A stretch of 64,000 nt of DNA, taken from Bradyrhizobium arachidis. Lineage in GTDB: Bacteria; Pseudomonadota; Alphaproteobacteria; Rhizobiales; Xanthobacteraceae. The notes under the pieces are model-generated. The model ran no database searches. It was not told where the DNA came from and was given only the letters and a program-made list of their open reading frames with translations. The translations under genes and the position numbers were made by a program. The stretch covers positions 4,898,001 through 4,962,000 of the forward strand of contig NZ_CP077970.1 in NCBI RefSeq assembly GCF_024758505.1, written 5' to 3'. Below are positions 18,450-28,147 of the stretch, in pieces; position 1 is the stretch's first letter, and the number at the start of each line of letters is the position of its first letter.

Positions 18450-19301
18450 ATGACCCCTTCCCGCGACGTTTCCCGCCTGATCGAGATCATGGCGGCACTG
18501 CGCACGCCGGTGACCGGCTGCCCCTGGGACCTCGAGCAAAGTTTTGCGACGATCGCGCCTTATACCATCGAGGAGGCTTATGAAGTCGCCGATGCGATCA
18601 CGCGCGGCGATTTCGACGACCTCCGCGAGGAGCTGGGCGATCTCCTGCTCCAGGTCGTCTATCACGCGCAGATGGCCGAAGAGCAAAATGCCTTCGCCTT
18701 CGGCGACGTCGTCGAGGCGATCACGAAGAAGATGATCCGCCGCCATCCGCACGTCTTTGCCGACAAGGACGGCAACATCAAGCCCGCGGGCGTCAAGAGC
18801 GCGTGGGAGCGCATCAAGGCCGAGGAGAAGGCCGAACGCGCCGCACGGCGTCCGCCGGACGAGGCGAACCACAAATCGCTTCTGGCGAGCGTCAAGGCTG
18901 GCCTTCCGGCGCTCACCCGCGCGATGGAGCTGCAGCGCAAGGCTTCCACCGTCGGCTTCGACTGGAACGACCCGCGCGCAGTGCTCAAAAAAATCCGCGA
19001 GGAAGCCGACGAGATCGAAGCCGCGCTCGACCGTAACGACAAGCAGGAGCTGGCCGAGGAAACCGGCGACCTTCTGTTTGCGCTCGTCAACCTCGCCCGC
19101 CACGTCGATGCCGACCCGGAGTCCGCCTTGCGGGCGACCAACGCAAAGTTCGAGCGGCGCTTTGCGTATATCGAGCGCGCGCTTGAGGCCAAGGGGCGGA
19201 CGCTGGAGCAAGCGTCGCTGGAGGAAATGGACGGGCTTTGGAACGCGGCGAAGGGCGAGGAGAAGCCGACGTCAGAGATGCGCAAGGAAGCGCGCCGCTA
19301 G
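18450..19301 (+). CDS. mazG: nucleoside triphosphate pyrophosphohydrolase
   Basis: A 283-residue MazG, an all-alpha NTP pyrophosphatase that clears non-canonical or stress nucleotides. Two MazG domains are visible. The N-terminal one has [19 protein letters not shown] and [17 protein letters not shown]. The C-terminal one has [26 protein letters not shown] and NAKFERRF. The ExxE-type metal ligands are intact in both. The ATG at 18450 follows AGGAGAAT; a longer frame to 18303 overlaps queC and is rejected. It is divergent from queC. Confidence 0.94.
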   Translation: MTPSRDVSRLIEIMAALRTPVTGCPWDLEQSFATIAPYTIEEAYEVADAITRGDFDDLREELGDLLLQVVYHAQMAEEQNAFAFGDVVEAITKKMIRRHPHVFADKDGNIKPAGVKSAWERIKAEEKAERAARRPPDEANHKSLLASVKAGLPALTRAMELQRKASTVGFDWNDPRAVLKKIREEADEIEAALDRNDKQELAEETGDLLFALVNLARHVDADPESALRATNAKFERRFAYIERALEAKGRTLEQASLEEMDGLWNAAKGEEKPTSEMRKEARR

Positions 19302-19306
19302 TTCAG

Positions 19307-19456
19307 TGTCGTCCCGGCGCAGGCCGGGACCCATACCGCGGAATCTATCAATTGCGGGTGGTAACAGTACCGAACGACTAATCTTCGCCAAACCACTCCC
19401 TGTGGTTATGGGTCCCGGATCTGCGCGCGCTTGAGGCGCGCTTGTCCGGGACGACA
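19307..19456. repeat. palindromic intergenic repeat
   Basis: The two ends of this ~150-base gap are inverted copies: TGTCGTCCCGGCGCAGGCCG at the left and a GTCCGGGACGACA end at the right, with GGGACCCATA and its complement inside. It fills the space between the convergent mazG and hflX genes. I know this type as a common repeat in Bradyrhizobium. It differs from the repeat at 17512 in sequence. Confidence 0.7.
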
Positions 19457-19461
19457 GTGGT

Positions 19462-20844
19462 CTATGCGGACAGACGCGGCACGGCGTCAAACCGGTTCAC
19501 CACGATGTCCCGTTTGGTCTCGTCGACCCGCACGGTCATATCGAAGCGGCCGTCGTGCAGCTGCTTTGCCAGCACCTCCGAATTGCGGTGCAGCCAGGAG
19601 ATGCCGGCGCCGTCGGCGGCGTCGATCGACAGGTCGAGTGTGGTGCGCTTGGCGGCGAGGCGTTCCTCGATCGCGCTGAGCAGCGCGTCGATCCCCTCGC
19701 CCGACACGGCTGAGACCAGCATTGCGGGATGATCGGCGGGCCTGCGCGCAGCGATGTTCTGCAACTCGTCGCGCTGTTCGGCGTCAAAACGATCGATCTT
19801 GTTCCAGACCTCGATGATGCGGCCGCTGTCATCAGGGTTGATGCCGAGCTGGCGCAAGACCGCATCGACGTCGCTCTGCTGCGCCTCGGCGTCTTCATGC
19901 GCGATGTCGCGGACATGGAGGATGACGTCGGCCTCGAGCACCTCCTCCAGCGTGGCGCGGAAGGCGGCGACGAGCTGCGTCGGCAGGTTGGAGATGAAGC
20001 CGACGGTGTCCGACAGCATCGCCTTGCCGCCATGCGGCAGGTTGAGCGCGCGCAAGGTCGGATCGAGCGTCGCAAACAGCATGTCGGCGGCCTGCACGTC
20101 GGCGCGGGTCAGGCGGTTGAACAGCGTCGACTTGCCGGCATTGGTGTAGCCGACCAGCGCGACGACGCGATACGGCACGCGCTGGCGGCCAGCGCGATGC
20201 AGACGGCGCGTGGCCTGCACCTTCCTGAGTTCGCCCTCGAGCTTGGTGATACGCTCCTGGATCAGCCGCCGGTCGGCCTCGATTTGCGTCTCGCCGGGAC
20301 CGCCCATGAAACCGAAACCACCACGCTGGCGTTCGAGGTGGGTCCAGGACCGCACCAGGCGCGAGCGCTGGTAGTTGAGATGCGCGAGCTCGACCTGGAG
20401 CGCGCCTTCCTTGGTCTTGGCGCGGCGGCCGAAGATTTCCAGGATCAGCCCGGTGCGATCGAGCACCTTGGCGTGCCATTCCTTCTCGAGATTGCGCTGC
20501 TGGATCGGCGACAACGCGCAATCCATCACGACGAGCTCGACGTCGAGGGTCTTGATGAGGGTGGCGATCTCCTCGACCTTGCCCTTGCCGAGATAGGTCG
20601 CGGGGCGGATCTGGCTGATCGGCGCGATCAGGCTGTCGGCGATGACGAGGTCGATGGCGCGCGCAAGGCCCGCGGCCTCTTCCAGCCGCGCGTCGGCGTC
20701 GCGCACGACATGAGCTTCCGATTGCGCGTCGGCCCCGCCAGCGCGCATTCGCAAATAGGGGCCGATGACGATCACCCGCCCCGTCTGCCCTGCCCCTGCC
20801 GACCGCGGACGGTCGGCACCCCCGTCAAAGTTCCGGGGTTCCAA
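19462..20844 (-). CDS. hflX: ribosome-associated GTPase HflX
   Basis: A 460-residue GTPase that binds the 50S subunit and rescues or splits stalled ribosomes. The N-terminal HflX domain has PATYLGKGKVEEI and SPIQQRNLEKEW. Next comes the glycine-rich linker GGFGFMGGPGETQIEADRR, then the G domain with Walker A VGYTNAGKSTLFN, DTVGFI and NKID. The only start covering the full N-terminus is a TTG at 20844, 11 bases after the hfq stop; an internal ATG would shorten it by ~32 residues. Forms the usual hfq-hflX operon. Confidence 0.94.
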   Translation of the reverse strand: MEPRNFDGGADRPRSAGAGQTGRVIVIGPYLRMRAGGADAQSEAHVVRDADARLEEAAGLARAIDLVIADSLIAPISQIRPATYLGKGKVEEIATLIKTLDVELVVMDCALSPIQQRNLEKEWHAKVLDRTGLILEIFGRRAKTKEGALQVELAHLNYQRSRLVRSWTHLERQRGGFGFMGGPGETQIEADRRLIQERITKLEGELRKVQATRRLHRAGRQRVPYRVVALVGYTNAGKSTLFNRLTRADVQAADMLFATLDPTLRALNLPHGGKAMLSDTVGFISNLPTQLVAAFRATLEEVLEADVILHVRDIAHEDAEAQQSDVDAVLRQLGINPDDSGRIIEVWNKIDRFDAEQRDELQNIAARRPADHPAMLVSAVSGEGIDALLSAIEERLAAKRTTLDLSIDAADGAGISWLHRNSEVLAKQLHDGRFDMTVRVDETKRDIVVNRFDAVPRLSA

Positions 20845-20855
20845 TCAGATCACTC

Positions 20856-21104
20856 TCAAGCCGGCTGGTCCTCGCCGCCTTCGAATAGCTGGATCGGAGC
20901 GCCGGGCATGATGGTCGAGATCGCATGCTTGTAGACAAGCTGCGAATGACCGTCGCGCCGAAGCAGCAAGCAGAAATTGTCGAACCAGGTCACAATTCCC
21001 TGCAGCTTCACTCCGTTGACCAGAAAGATCGTCAGTGGCGTCTTGGTTTTGCGAACGTGATTTAGGAAGGTGTCTTGTAGGTTTTGTGCGCGGTCTGCCG
21101 CCAT
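20856..21104 (-). CDS. hfq: RNA chaperone Hfq
   Basis: An 82-residue Sm-like protein that forms a hexamer and pairs small RNAs with mRNAs. Sm1 is visible as [20 protein letters not shown] and Sm2 as [10 protein letters not shown]. The proximal-face residues around [13 protein letters not shown] are conserved. Length is normal for alphaproteobacteria. In these bacteria Hfq also supports nifA and small-RNA control (family knowledge). It lies downstream of ntrX with a ~250-base gap that probably holds its promoter. Confidence 0.96.
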   Translation of the reverse strand: MAADRAQNLQDTFLNHVRKTKTPLTIFLVNGVKLQGIVTWFDNFCLLLRRDGHSQLVYKHAISTIMPGAPIQLFEGGEDQPA

Positions 21105-21361
21105 TGTTGTTATCTCGCTTTGAGTTTCTTTTTTTATTTGGACTTTCGTCCGGACCGGTTGTGCCCCTCTTGTGTGGGCCTTCCCGGCTGCCTTCCCTCA
21201 TGAGATCCCCCTCCGGAGGGTCGGCGGCTCGATTAGAGGACAGGAGGAGATATTAGGCAAGCCGCTTGAGGCGGCAGCCCTCCCCCTGATCCTCCGGAAA
21301 ACTACGGAATTCGATGATTTTCCTCTGATAATGTAAATCTGTGGCCGCGATGACGCGGCCC
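21105..21361. other. ntrX-hfq intergenic region with hairpin
   Basis: This 257-base gap separates hfq from ntrX, both on the minus strand. A perfect 7-bp stem with a 4-base loop (21343-21360) directly follows the ntrX stop and can end ntrX transcription. It lacks a proper T-run, so this is a weak terminator call. The rest probably holds the hfq promoter; I see no gene, and no trkA gene, which some relatives have here. Confidence 0.4.
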
Positions 21362-22732
21362 TCAACCGACGCCCAGCGCCTTCAACTTCCGGTGCAGCGC
21401 GCTCCGCTCCATGCCGACGAACTCCGCCGTGCGCGAAATATTGCCGGAAAAGCGACTGATCTGGGCGATCAGGTAATCGCGCTCGAACACCTCGCGCGCC
21501 TCCCGAAGCGGCAGGCCCATGATGTGCTCGCCATTGTTGCTGGTCGGCATCGCCGGCACCATCGAGCCGACGTCCTGCGGCAGCATGTCGGCGGTGATGA
21601 TCACCTCAGGGCCGCCGGCCGCAAGAATCATGACCCTCTCAACGTTGTTGCGGAGCTGGCGTACGTTACCCGGCCAGACATGCGATTGCAGCACCGCCAT
21701 CGCGTCCTGGCCGATCTGGCGCTTGGGCAGGCCGCTGCCGGCTGAAATCTGCTCCATGAAATAGTCGATCAATTCCGGAATGTCCTCGCGACGCTCCGAC
21801 AGGGCGGGCACGCGGATCGGAACTACCGACAGGCGATGGTAGAGATCCTCGCGGAAATGACCGGCCGCGATCTCCTCTTCGAGGTTGCGCGCGGTGGACG
21901 AGATGATGCGCACGTCGACCTGCACTTTGGCGGTGCCGCCGACGCGCTGGAACGATTGCTCGACCAGCACGCGCAAAATCTTGTTCTGGGTCTCGCGCGG
22001 CATGTCCGCGATCTCGTCGATGAACAGCGTGCCGCCATGGGCCTCTTCCAGCGCGCCGGGCTTGCGCGGCTGCTCGCCATTGGACTGCTCGACGCCGAAC
22101 AGCTCGTGCTCCATGCGCTCCGGCGTGATCGCCGCGGCGTTGATCACCACGAACGGCCCATCGGCGCGGCCCGAAGCCGCATGCAGCGTGCGCGCGGTCA
22201 ATTCCTTGCCGGCGCCCGCGGGCCCGACGATCAGGATGCGGCTGTTGGCTTTGGCGGCGCGCTCGATGGTCTGGCGGAGCTGGTTCATGCTGGGCGAGCG
22301 GCCCATCAGGCTGCTCGCGGTCGGCGCGAGCTGCTTAAGCTCCTTCACCTCGCGCTTCAGGCGCGAGTTCTCGAGCGCCCGCGTCGCCACCAAGATCAAG
22401 CGGTCGGCCTTGAACGGCTTTTCGATGAAGTCATAGGCGCCGCGCTTGATCGCGGCGACCGCGGTCTCGATGTTGCCGTGGCCGGAGATCATGACGACCG
22501 GCAGGTCGACATTATCCTTCTTTACCTGCTCCAGCAGTTGCAGGCCGTCGAGTTTCGATCCCTGCAGCCAGATGTCGAGGAACACCAGATGCGGCCGGCG
22601 GTTGGCGATCTCGGCGAGCGCCGAGTCGCTGTCGCGCGCGGTCCTGGTGACAAATCCCTCGTCTTCGAGAATGCCCGCAACGAGGTCCCGAATATCGGCC
22701 TCATCATCGACAATCAGAATTTCACTTGCCAT
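21362..22732 (-). CDS. ntrX: nitrogen assimilation response regulator NtrX
   Basis: A 456-residue response regulator paired with NtrY. The receiver domain (~1-120) has phospho-acceptor Asp ~53 in LVFLDIWLQG and Lys in EKPF. The AAA+ domain has Walker A GPAGAGKE and Walker B GTLFIDEIADMP. The Fis-type helix-turn-helix SRTAEFVGMERSALHRKLK is at the C-terminus. The sigma54-contact loop GAFTGA is absent: the segment after HELFG reads VEQSNGEQPRKPGALEEA. It is therefore unlikely to be a standard sigma54 activator. It begins 17 bases after the ntrY stop. Confidence 0.95.
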   Translation of the reverse strand: MASEILIVDDEADIRDLVAGILEDEGFVTRTARDSDSALAEIANRRPHLVFLDIWLQGSKLDGLQLLEQVKKDNVDLPVVMISGHGNIETAVAAIKRGAYDFIEKPFKADRLILVATRALENSRLKREVKELKQLAPTASSLMGRSPSMNQLRQTIERAAKANSRILIVGPAGAGKELTARTLHAASGRADGPFVVINAAAITPERMEHELFGVEQSNGEQPRKPGALEEAHGGTLFIDEIADMPRETQNKILRVLVEQSFQRVGGTAKVQVDVRIISSTARNLEEEIAAGHFREDLYHRLSVVPIRVPALSERREDIPELIDYFMEQISAGSGLPKRQIGQDAMAVLQSHVWPGNVRQLRNNVERVMILAAGGPEVIITADMLPQDVGSMVPAMPTSNNGEHIMGLPLREAREVFERDYLIAQISRFSGNISRTAEFVGMERSALHRKLKALGVG

Positions 22733-22749
22733 GGGTCGTGCCCGCCTTG

Positions 22750-25110
22750 TCAGTTGCCTGTTGAGGCTTCGATTCTTGCCGCATCATTAGTCTTTTCTGC
22801 CGGCTCCTTGGTTTCGGCGGCCGGCTGTTTTGTTTCCTGTTCCTTGGTGTCGGAATTCTGGTCCTTGACTTCGACCTTCGAGGGGTGGCCGGAGATCGCG
22901 AACCGCATCCGCATCCAGGCACCGCGCTGCCCCTCCCGGAAATCGGAGGCGTCCTTCAACTCGATTCGCCCGCCATGGTCTTCGAGCACGCGACCGACGA
23001 TCGCAAGCCCGAGGCCGGTGCCCTTGGCGCGCGTCGTGACGTAGGGCTCGAGCAGCCGCGACCGCGCCGTCTTGGGCAGGCCGATGCCGTTGTCGATGAC
23101 GTCGATCAGGACATCCTCACCCTCGCGCGAAACCACGACGTCAATGCGGCCCTTTCCATGATCCTTGCCGAGTTCTTCCGGCGGAACCTGCTCGATCGCC
23201 TCGGTGGCATTCTTGACGATGTTGGTGACGGCCTGGGAGATCAGCCGGCGGTCGAACTGCGCCCGGAGCGGATCCTCCTTGAACACGGTCTCGATATCGA
23301 GCTCGGGATGGGCGACCTTCATCAGGAACACCGCCTGCCGCACGGTGTCGGCGACGTCCTCGCCTTCCATGACCGGCTTCGGCATCCGCGCAAAGCGCGA
23401 GAACTCGTCGACCATGCGCCTGATGTCGTCGACCTGGCGCACGATGGTGTCGGTGCACTGGTCGAAGATCGACTTGTCCTTCTCTTCCGTGATGGTCTTG
23501 CCGAACTTGCGGCGGATGCGCTCGGCCGAGAGCTGGATCGGCGTCAGCGGATTCTTGATCTCGTGCGCGATGCGCCGCGCCACGTCGCCCCAGGCCGAGG
23601 TGCGCTGCGCCGAGACGAGCTGGGTGATGTCGTCGAGCGTGATGATGTAGCTGTCGCGCGGCTGGCTGGTCTTTTCCGCGCTGACGCGGACCGACAAATT
23701 GCGCTCTTGGCCGTCGCGCGTGATCGTGATCTCGCCCTGCACCAGGCGCTGGGTCCCTTCCCGCGCCGTCTTCATCATGTCGTCGAGTTCGGGCAGCACG
23801 TCCGACAGGGGATGGCCGAGCGTCTCGGACTCGGCGTGCCCGATCAGCTTCTCGGCGGAGCGGTTGAGAATGCCGACGCTGCCGGAGGAATCGACGCCGA
23901 TGATGCCGGCGGAGGCCGAGGACAGCACTGCCTCGATGAATCGGCGGCGGCTGTCGATCAACTCGCTGGCATTGACGAGCTCGTCGCGCTGGCTGCGCAA
24001 CTCCTGCGTCATCTTGTTGAAGGTCTCGCCCAGTTGCGCGAGGTCGCCTTCGGACTTGTGCACGGGCACCTGGACGTGGAGGTCCCCGGTCGAAACCGTG
24101 TGCGCCGCATTCATCAGGAGCCGTATCGGCGCCACCAGCCAGTTGGCGAAGTTCAATCCGATCAGCACCGATGCCATCAGGATGGTGAGCGCGATCACCG
24201 CAAACATCAGCGCAAAGGCGACCTGGATGCCGAGCCGGCGCGATTCAATCTGGGCGTATTCGGCGACGCTCAGCTCAGTCTGCTTGAGCTGGGCGACGAC
24301 CCGGGGGTCAAGGAGCCGCGCGACGTAAAGGAAGGTGTCGTTGAAGGCCCGCAGGCGGACCACGGAGGCGACGTAGCTCTCAGGGAAGACCGAGATTCGT
24401 GGCTCGGTGTCATTGACGTCAGCGAGAAGGGCGGGCGGCGGCGGTTCGTAGTTCAGACGAACACCGGTCTCGGCGTTTGCGATGACGGTGCCGTCCTTGT
24501 CCATCAGCACCGCAATGGGCAGGTTGTGCGCCGCGGCGCTTGCCGTCAGGACCTGCATGAACGACATGCGATCCTGATCGTAGAGTGGCCTCGCATAGGC
24601 GAGCTCTTTGGCCATCGCCAGGATGTCGCCGTTGATCAGCTGCGCGTGATCCTGCATGTAGGCGCGCGCGATGATCAGGGAGTTTTGGATGACCTCTTTG
24701 GTCGGCCCGGAGAACAACCGGTCGAGACCGCGCTCGATGGTGACGTTGGCGACCACGGCCACCAGCACCGCCGGCAGCACCGCGATGATCGAGAACAGGC
24801 CGACGATCTGGACGTGCAGGCGCGCCGCCGCCCGGCCCCTCCGCCGGGCCTGGATCACATGCCAGACCTCGCGAACGATGATCCCGACCAGCAGCAGGAT
24901 GGTGCCGGCGTTGATCAGCAGGAACGAGGAGACCACCTCCCGGGTCGGCTCGATCCGGGTCAGGCCGGTCAGGACGACGAAGGTCAGGAAGGCCGACAGC
25001 AGCGCCAGGCCCACCGCAAACGGCGCCAGCCAGCGGCGCAGCGACCCGCGCTGCGGCTCGTCGGCAGGGGACGTATCGAAAGATGCGGCCGATGTCTCTG
25101 CGCTGGTCAT
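22750..25110 (-). CDS. ntrY: sensor histidine kinase NtrY
   Basis: A 786-residue membrane kinase that phosphorylates NtrX. Two or three hydrophobic segments at the N-terminus precede a periplasmic domain, then another membrane helix (MFAVIALTILMASVLIGLNF). A HAMP linker and a PAS domain (SASAGIIGVDSSGSV) follow. The phospho-acceptor box is [19 protein letters not shown], and the ATP-binding domain has NIVKNATEAI, DNGIGLP and GTGLGLAIV. Length and order match NtrY. The C-terminus has a Lys/Glu/Thr-rich tail (~35 residues), likely disordered. Confidence 0.95.
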   Translation of the reverse strand: MTSAETSAASFDTSPADEPQRGSLRRWLAPFAVGLALLSAFLTFVVLTGLTRIEPTREVVSSFLLINAGTILLLVGIIVREVWHVIQARRRGRAAARLHVQIVGLFSIIAVLPAVLVAVVANVTIERGLDRLFSGPTKEVIQNSLIIARAYMQDHAQLINGDILAMAKELAYARPLYDQDRMSFMQVLTASAAAHNLPIAVLMDKDGTVIANAETGVRLNYEPPPPALLADVNDTEPRISVFPESYVASVVRLRAFNDTFLYVARLLDPRVVAQLKQTELSVAEYAQIESRRLGIQVAFALMFAVIALTILMASVLIGLNFANWLVAPIRLLMNAAHTVSTGDLHVQVPVHKSEGDLAQLGETFNKMTQELRSQRDELVNASELIDSRRRFIEAVLSSASAGIIGVDSSGSVGILNRSAEKLIGHAESETLGHPLSDVLPELDDMMKTAREGTQRLVQGEITITRDGQERNLSVRVSAEKTSQPRDSYIITLDDITQLVSAQRTSAWGDVARRIAHEIKNPLTPIQLSAERIRRKFGKTITEEKDKSIFDQCTDTIVRQVDDIRRMVDEFSRFARMPKPVMEGEDVADTVRQAVFLMKVAHPELDIETVFKEDPLRAQFDRRLISQAVTNIVKNATEAIEQVPPEELGKDHGKGRIDVVVSREGEDVLIDVIDNGIGLPKTARSRLLEPYVTTRAKGTGLGLAIVGRVLEDHGGRIELKDASDFREGQRGAWMRMRFAISGHPSKVEVKDQNSDTKEQETKQPAAETKEPAEKTNDAARIEASTGN

Positions 25111-25303
25111 TCTGGCAATGGTGATGATGAAAAACTGGGCCCGCCCCCGGCGGGCACTGATGCATTCATATCACATTGTTGCCGGAATGTGACTATTCCG
25201 CGGCGGCCCGGCTGACGCATCCACAGGACTGGCCCGGTTGACGCAGGTCAACAGGTCGGAAGCTACGGGGACTATTAAGAAAAAAACCTCTCAGTCCCGC
25301 CTT

Positions 25304-27862
25304 ATGAAAGTTCCCTCAAGCACTCCGGCCCTGACGGGCCTGACCGACCAGGAAGCCCAGGCCCGGCTCAAGGCCGAGGGTACCAACGAGCTGCCCCGGC
25401 ACGACCGGCGGACACCGCTGCGTATCGTGCTGGAAGTCCTGCGCGAGCCGATGCTGGCGCTGCTGCTGGGCGCCGGGTTCATCTACCTCCTGCTCGGCGA
25501 TCTCAAGGAAGCGCTGATCCTGCTGGCCTTCGGCGCCATGTCGGTCGTCATCACCGTGATTCAGGAGACCCGCACCGAGCGTGTGCTGGAGGCGCTGCGC
25601 GACCTGACCAGTCCGCGGGCGCTGGTGATCCGCGCCGGCGAGCGCCGGCGCATCGCGGGGCGCGACGTCGTCCGCGGCGACCTGATCGTCCTGGCCGAAG
25701 GCGACCGCGTCCCCGCGGACGCATTGCTTCTCGATGCCCAGGACCTCGAGATCGACGAGTCGTTGCTGACGGGCGAATCCGTGCCCGTGCGCAAACGGGC
25801 CGTCGACGAGACGACGGCGGACGATCCGCATGCCGGCGGCGACGACCGGCCTTTCGTCTATTCGGGTTCGCTGGTGGTCCGCGGCGCCGGCATCGCGGAG
25901 GTGATCGCGACCGGGCCACACAGCGAAATCGGCAAGATAGGTCAGTCGCTGCAAGGCCTCGATGCCGAGCCGCCGCGGCTGCAGCGTCAGACCGCCGCCC
26001 TCGTCCGCCTCTGCGCGCTCGGCGGTGCTGCCGTCAGCGTGCTGGCGGTCCTGCTCTACGGGACGCTGCGCGGCGGCTGGCTCGACGCGCTGCTCGCCGG
26101 CATCGCCATCGGCATGTCGATGCTGCCGGAAGAATTTCCGGTCGTGCTCACCGTCTTCATGGCGATGGGCGCCTGGCGCATCTCCAAGGCGCGCGTGCTG
26201 ACGCGCCGCGCCGCATCAATCGAAACGCTGGGCTCGGCGACCGTGCTGTGCACCGACAAGACAGGTACGCTCACCGAAAACCGGATGACGGTCGCGGAAC
26301 TGCGGACATCGGACGGAGCCGCACTGCGCAGCGCCGACACCACATACGGCGGAACTGCGGCCGCCTTCCGCGACATCGCCGTGCACGGCGTGCTGGCGAG
26401 CGCGGCAGAACCGTTCGATCCGATGGAGAAGGCATTTCATGCCTTAGCGCGCGAGATGCCTGATGCGCGCGACCGCCTGCCCGATTCGAGCTGGCGCCTC
26501 GTACGGGGCTACGGCTTGCGACCCGACCTTCTGGCGATGACGCAGGTCTGGCAAAGGCCTGATGCCGCCGGGCTCGTGGTGGCGAGCAAGGGCGCGCCTG
26601 AAGCCATCGCCCTGCTCTGCCGGCTTTCCGAGCCAGAGCTGATCGCCTTGCGCCGGACGGTCGATACGATGGCTGCGAGCGGCCTGCGCGTGCTGGGCGT
26701 GGCCGGAGCGGTCCACAGCGATGGCCCGCTTCCGCACGCCCAGACGGGATTTGCCTTCCGCTTCCTCGGACTCGTCGGTCTTGCCGATCCGCTGCGCCAC
26801 AGCGTGCCCGCGGCGATCGCCGACTGCCGTTCGGCCGGTATCCGCGTGATCATGATCACGGGCGATTATCCGGCAACGGCGCAGGCGATCGCGCGGGCTG
26901 CCGGGCTCGACATGTCCGGCGTGCTGACGGGCGACGACTTGCGGAAAATCGACGATGCCGCGCTGGCGGAAGCGGTCAAAACCGTGAACGTGTTCGCGCG
27001 CATTGTGCCGGAGCAGAAGCTACGCATCGTGCAAGCGCTGAAGGCCAACGGCGAGATCGTCGCCATGACCGGCGATGGGGTCAATGACGCGCCATCCCTG
27101 AAAGCGGCGCATATCGGCGTTGCCATGGGCGGTCGCGGCACCGACGTGGCGCGCGAGGCCTCTTCGATCGTGCTGCTCGACGATGATTTCGGCTCTGTTG
27201 TCACCGCGGTCAGGCTCGGCCGGCGCATCTACGACAATCTGCGCAAAGCCATGGGATTCATCTTCGCCGTGCACGTGCCGATCGCCGGCATGGCGCTCAT
27301 GCCGCTGGTTCTCGGCCTGCCGATCTTCTTCAGCCCGGTCCACATCGCATTCCTCGAGATGGTGATCGACCCGGTCTGCTCGCTGGTGTTCGAGGCGGAG
27401 ACCGACGAGCGTGACGTCATGAGCCGGCCGCCGCGCGCGCCCGATGCGCCGCTGTTCTCATGGCCGCTGATCGGCTGGAGCGTGCTCCAGGGCGCGACTG
27501 CCTTCGGCGTCATCGCGCTGATCTACATCGCCGCGCTGTGGCGCGGCCTGCCTGAGGACGAGGCTCGTGCGCTGGGTTTCTTCTCGCTCGTCCTGACGAT
27601 CGTCAGCCTCGTACTCGTCAACCGCTCCTTCAGCGCCTCGCTGGTTTCGGCGTTCCGTCGGCGGAACGTGACGCTGGTCTGGATCCTGCTCGTGATCGCC
27701 TTGGTGCTCGCGAGCATCATGCTGTGGCCAGCGGCGGCCAGCCTGTTCCGGTTCGGGCCGCTGCATGGCGACGATCTGCTCGTCACGGTTGCCGCGGCCG
27801 CCGCCGTTCTGCTCGGCCTCGAAGCGCTGAAACCGATCTGGCGCGCGCGCCTCAGTCGCTAG
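25304..27862 (+). CDS. P-type cation-transporting ATPase
   Basis: An 852-residue P-type pump. Visible parts are the actuator motif LLTGESVPV, the membrane motif SMLPEEFPVVLTV, the phosphorylation site CTDKTGTLTENRM (Asp ~318), KGAPEAI, MITGDYPATA and the hinge AMTGDGVNDAPSL. The layout is that of P2A/Ca2+-type pumps, but the TM4 motif is PEEFP rather than PEGLP, so the ion is uncertain. The ATG at 25304 is preferred over a TTG at 25238 because the family N-terminus (LTDQEAQARLKAEGTNELP) follows it. It lies on the opposite strand between ntrC and ntrY. Confidence 0.9.
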   Translation: MKVPSSTPALTGLTDQEAQARLKAEGTNELPRHDRRTPLRIVLEVLREPMLALLLGAGFIYLLLGDLKEALILLAFGAMSVVITVIQETRTERVLEALRDLTSPRALVIRAGERRRIAGRDVVRGDLIVLAEGDRVPADALLLDAQDLEIDESLLTGESVPVRKRAVDETTADDPHAGGDDRPFVYSGSLVVRGAGIAEVIATGPHSEIGKIGQSLQGLDAEPPRLQRQTAALVRLCALGGAAVSVLAVLLYGTLRGGWLDALLAGIAIGMSMLPEEFPVVLTVFMAMGAWRISKARVLTRRAASIETLGSATVLCTDKTGTLTENRMTVAELRTSDGAALRSADTTYGGTAAAFRDIAVHGVLASAAEPFDPMEKAFHALAREMPDARDRLPDSSWRLVRGYGLRPDLLAMTQVWQRPDAAGLVVASKGAPEAIALLCRLSEPELIALRRTVDTMAASGLRVLGVAGAVHSDGPLPHAQTGFAFRFLGLVGLADPLRHSVPAAIADCRSAGIRVIMITGDYPATAQAIARAAGLDMSGVLTGDDLRKIDDAALAEAVKTVNVFARIVPEQKLRIVQALKANGEIVAMTGDGVNDAPSLKAAHIGVAMGGRGTDVAREASSIVLLDDDFGSVVTAVRLGRRIYDNLRKAMGFIFAVHVPIAGMALMPLVLGLPIFFSPVHIAFLEMVIDPVCSLVFEAETDERDVMSRPPRAPDAPLFSWPLIGWSVLQGATAFGVIALIYIAALWRGLPEDEARALGFFSLVLTIVSLVLVNRSFSASLVSAFRRRNVTLVWILLVIALVLASIMLWPAAASLFRFGPLHGDDLLVTVAAAAAVLLGLEALKPIWRARLSR

Positions 27863-27911
27863 TCCCCGCAGGTTACGGGGAACGGATGTCGGGTGTCCTG
27901 GATTGACCGGG

Positions 27912-28058
27912 ATGGACAGAGTCTTTCTCGCGATGATGGTCTGGGCCCTTCTGCTGCTGATCGTGGCATCGGACCTTTTGGTCAACGGACCCGGGCTCCA
28001 GCAGCCGCCGTCGAACGTCGCATTCGTGGTGCCGGCATCAAGCCGGCTGGTCCGATAA
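27912..28058 (+). CDS. possible 48-residue membrane peptide
   Basis: A small frame from the ATG at 27912 to the TAA at 28058 encodes 48 residues with one strong hydrophobic helix (FLAMMVWALLLLIVASDLLV) followed by a Pro-rich tail. The ribosome site is weak. It lies 49 bases downstream of the P-type ATPase on the same strand, so it could be a small partner of the pump. This is based only on hydrophobicity and position. Confidence 0.3.
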   Translation: MDRVFLAMMVWALLLLIVASDLLVNGPGLQQPPSNVAFVVPASSRLVR

Positions 28059-28147
28059 GCGGTCTCCGCGCGCGACCGCGGAACATTTCGCGCTGGTTCC
28101 GACTTGTGCAATCCGCGCCGACTATTCAGGTGGGCGCGATCCGGACA

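Noticed and set aside
22885..25215. 776-residue frame on the plus strand
   Set aside because: Antisense to ntrY; low-complexity composition typical of a shadow.
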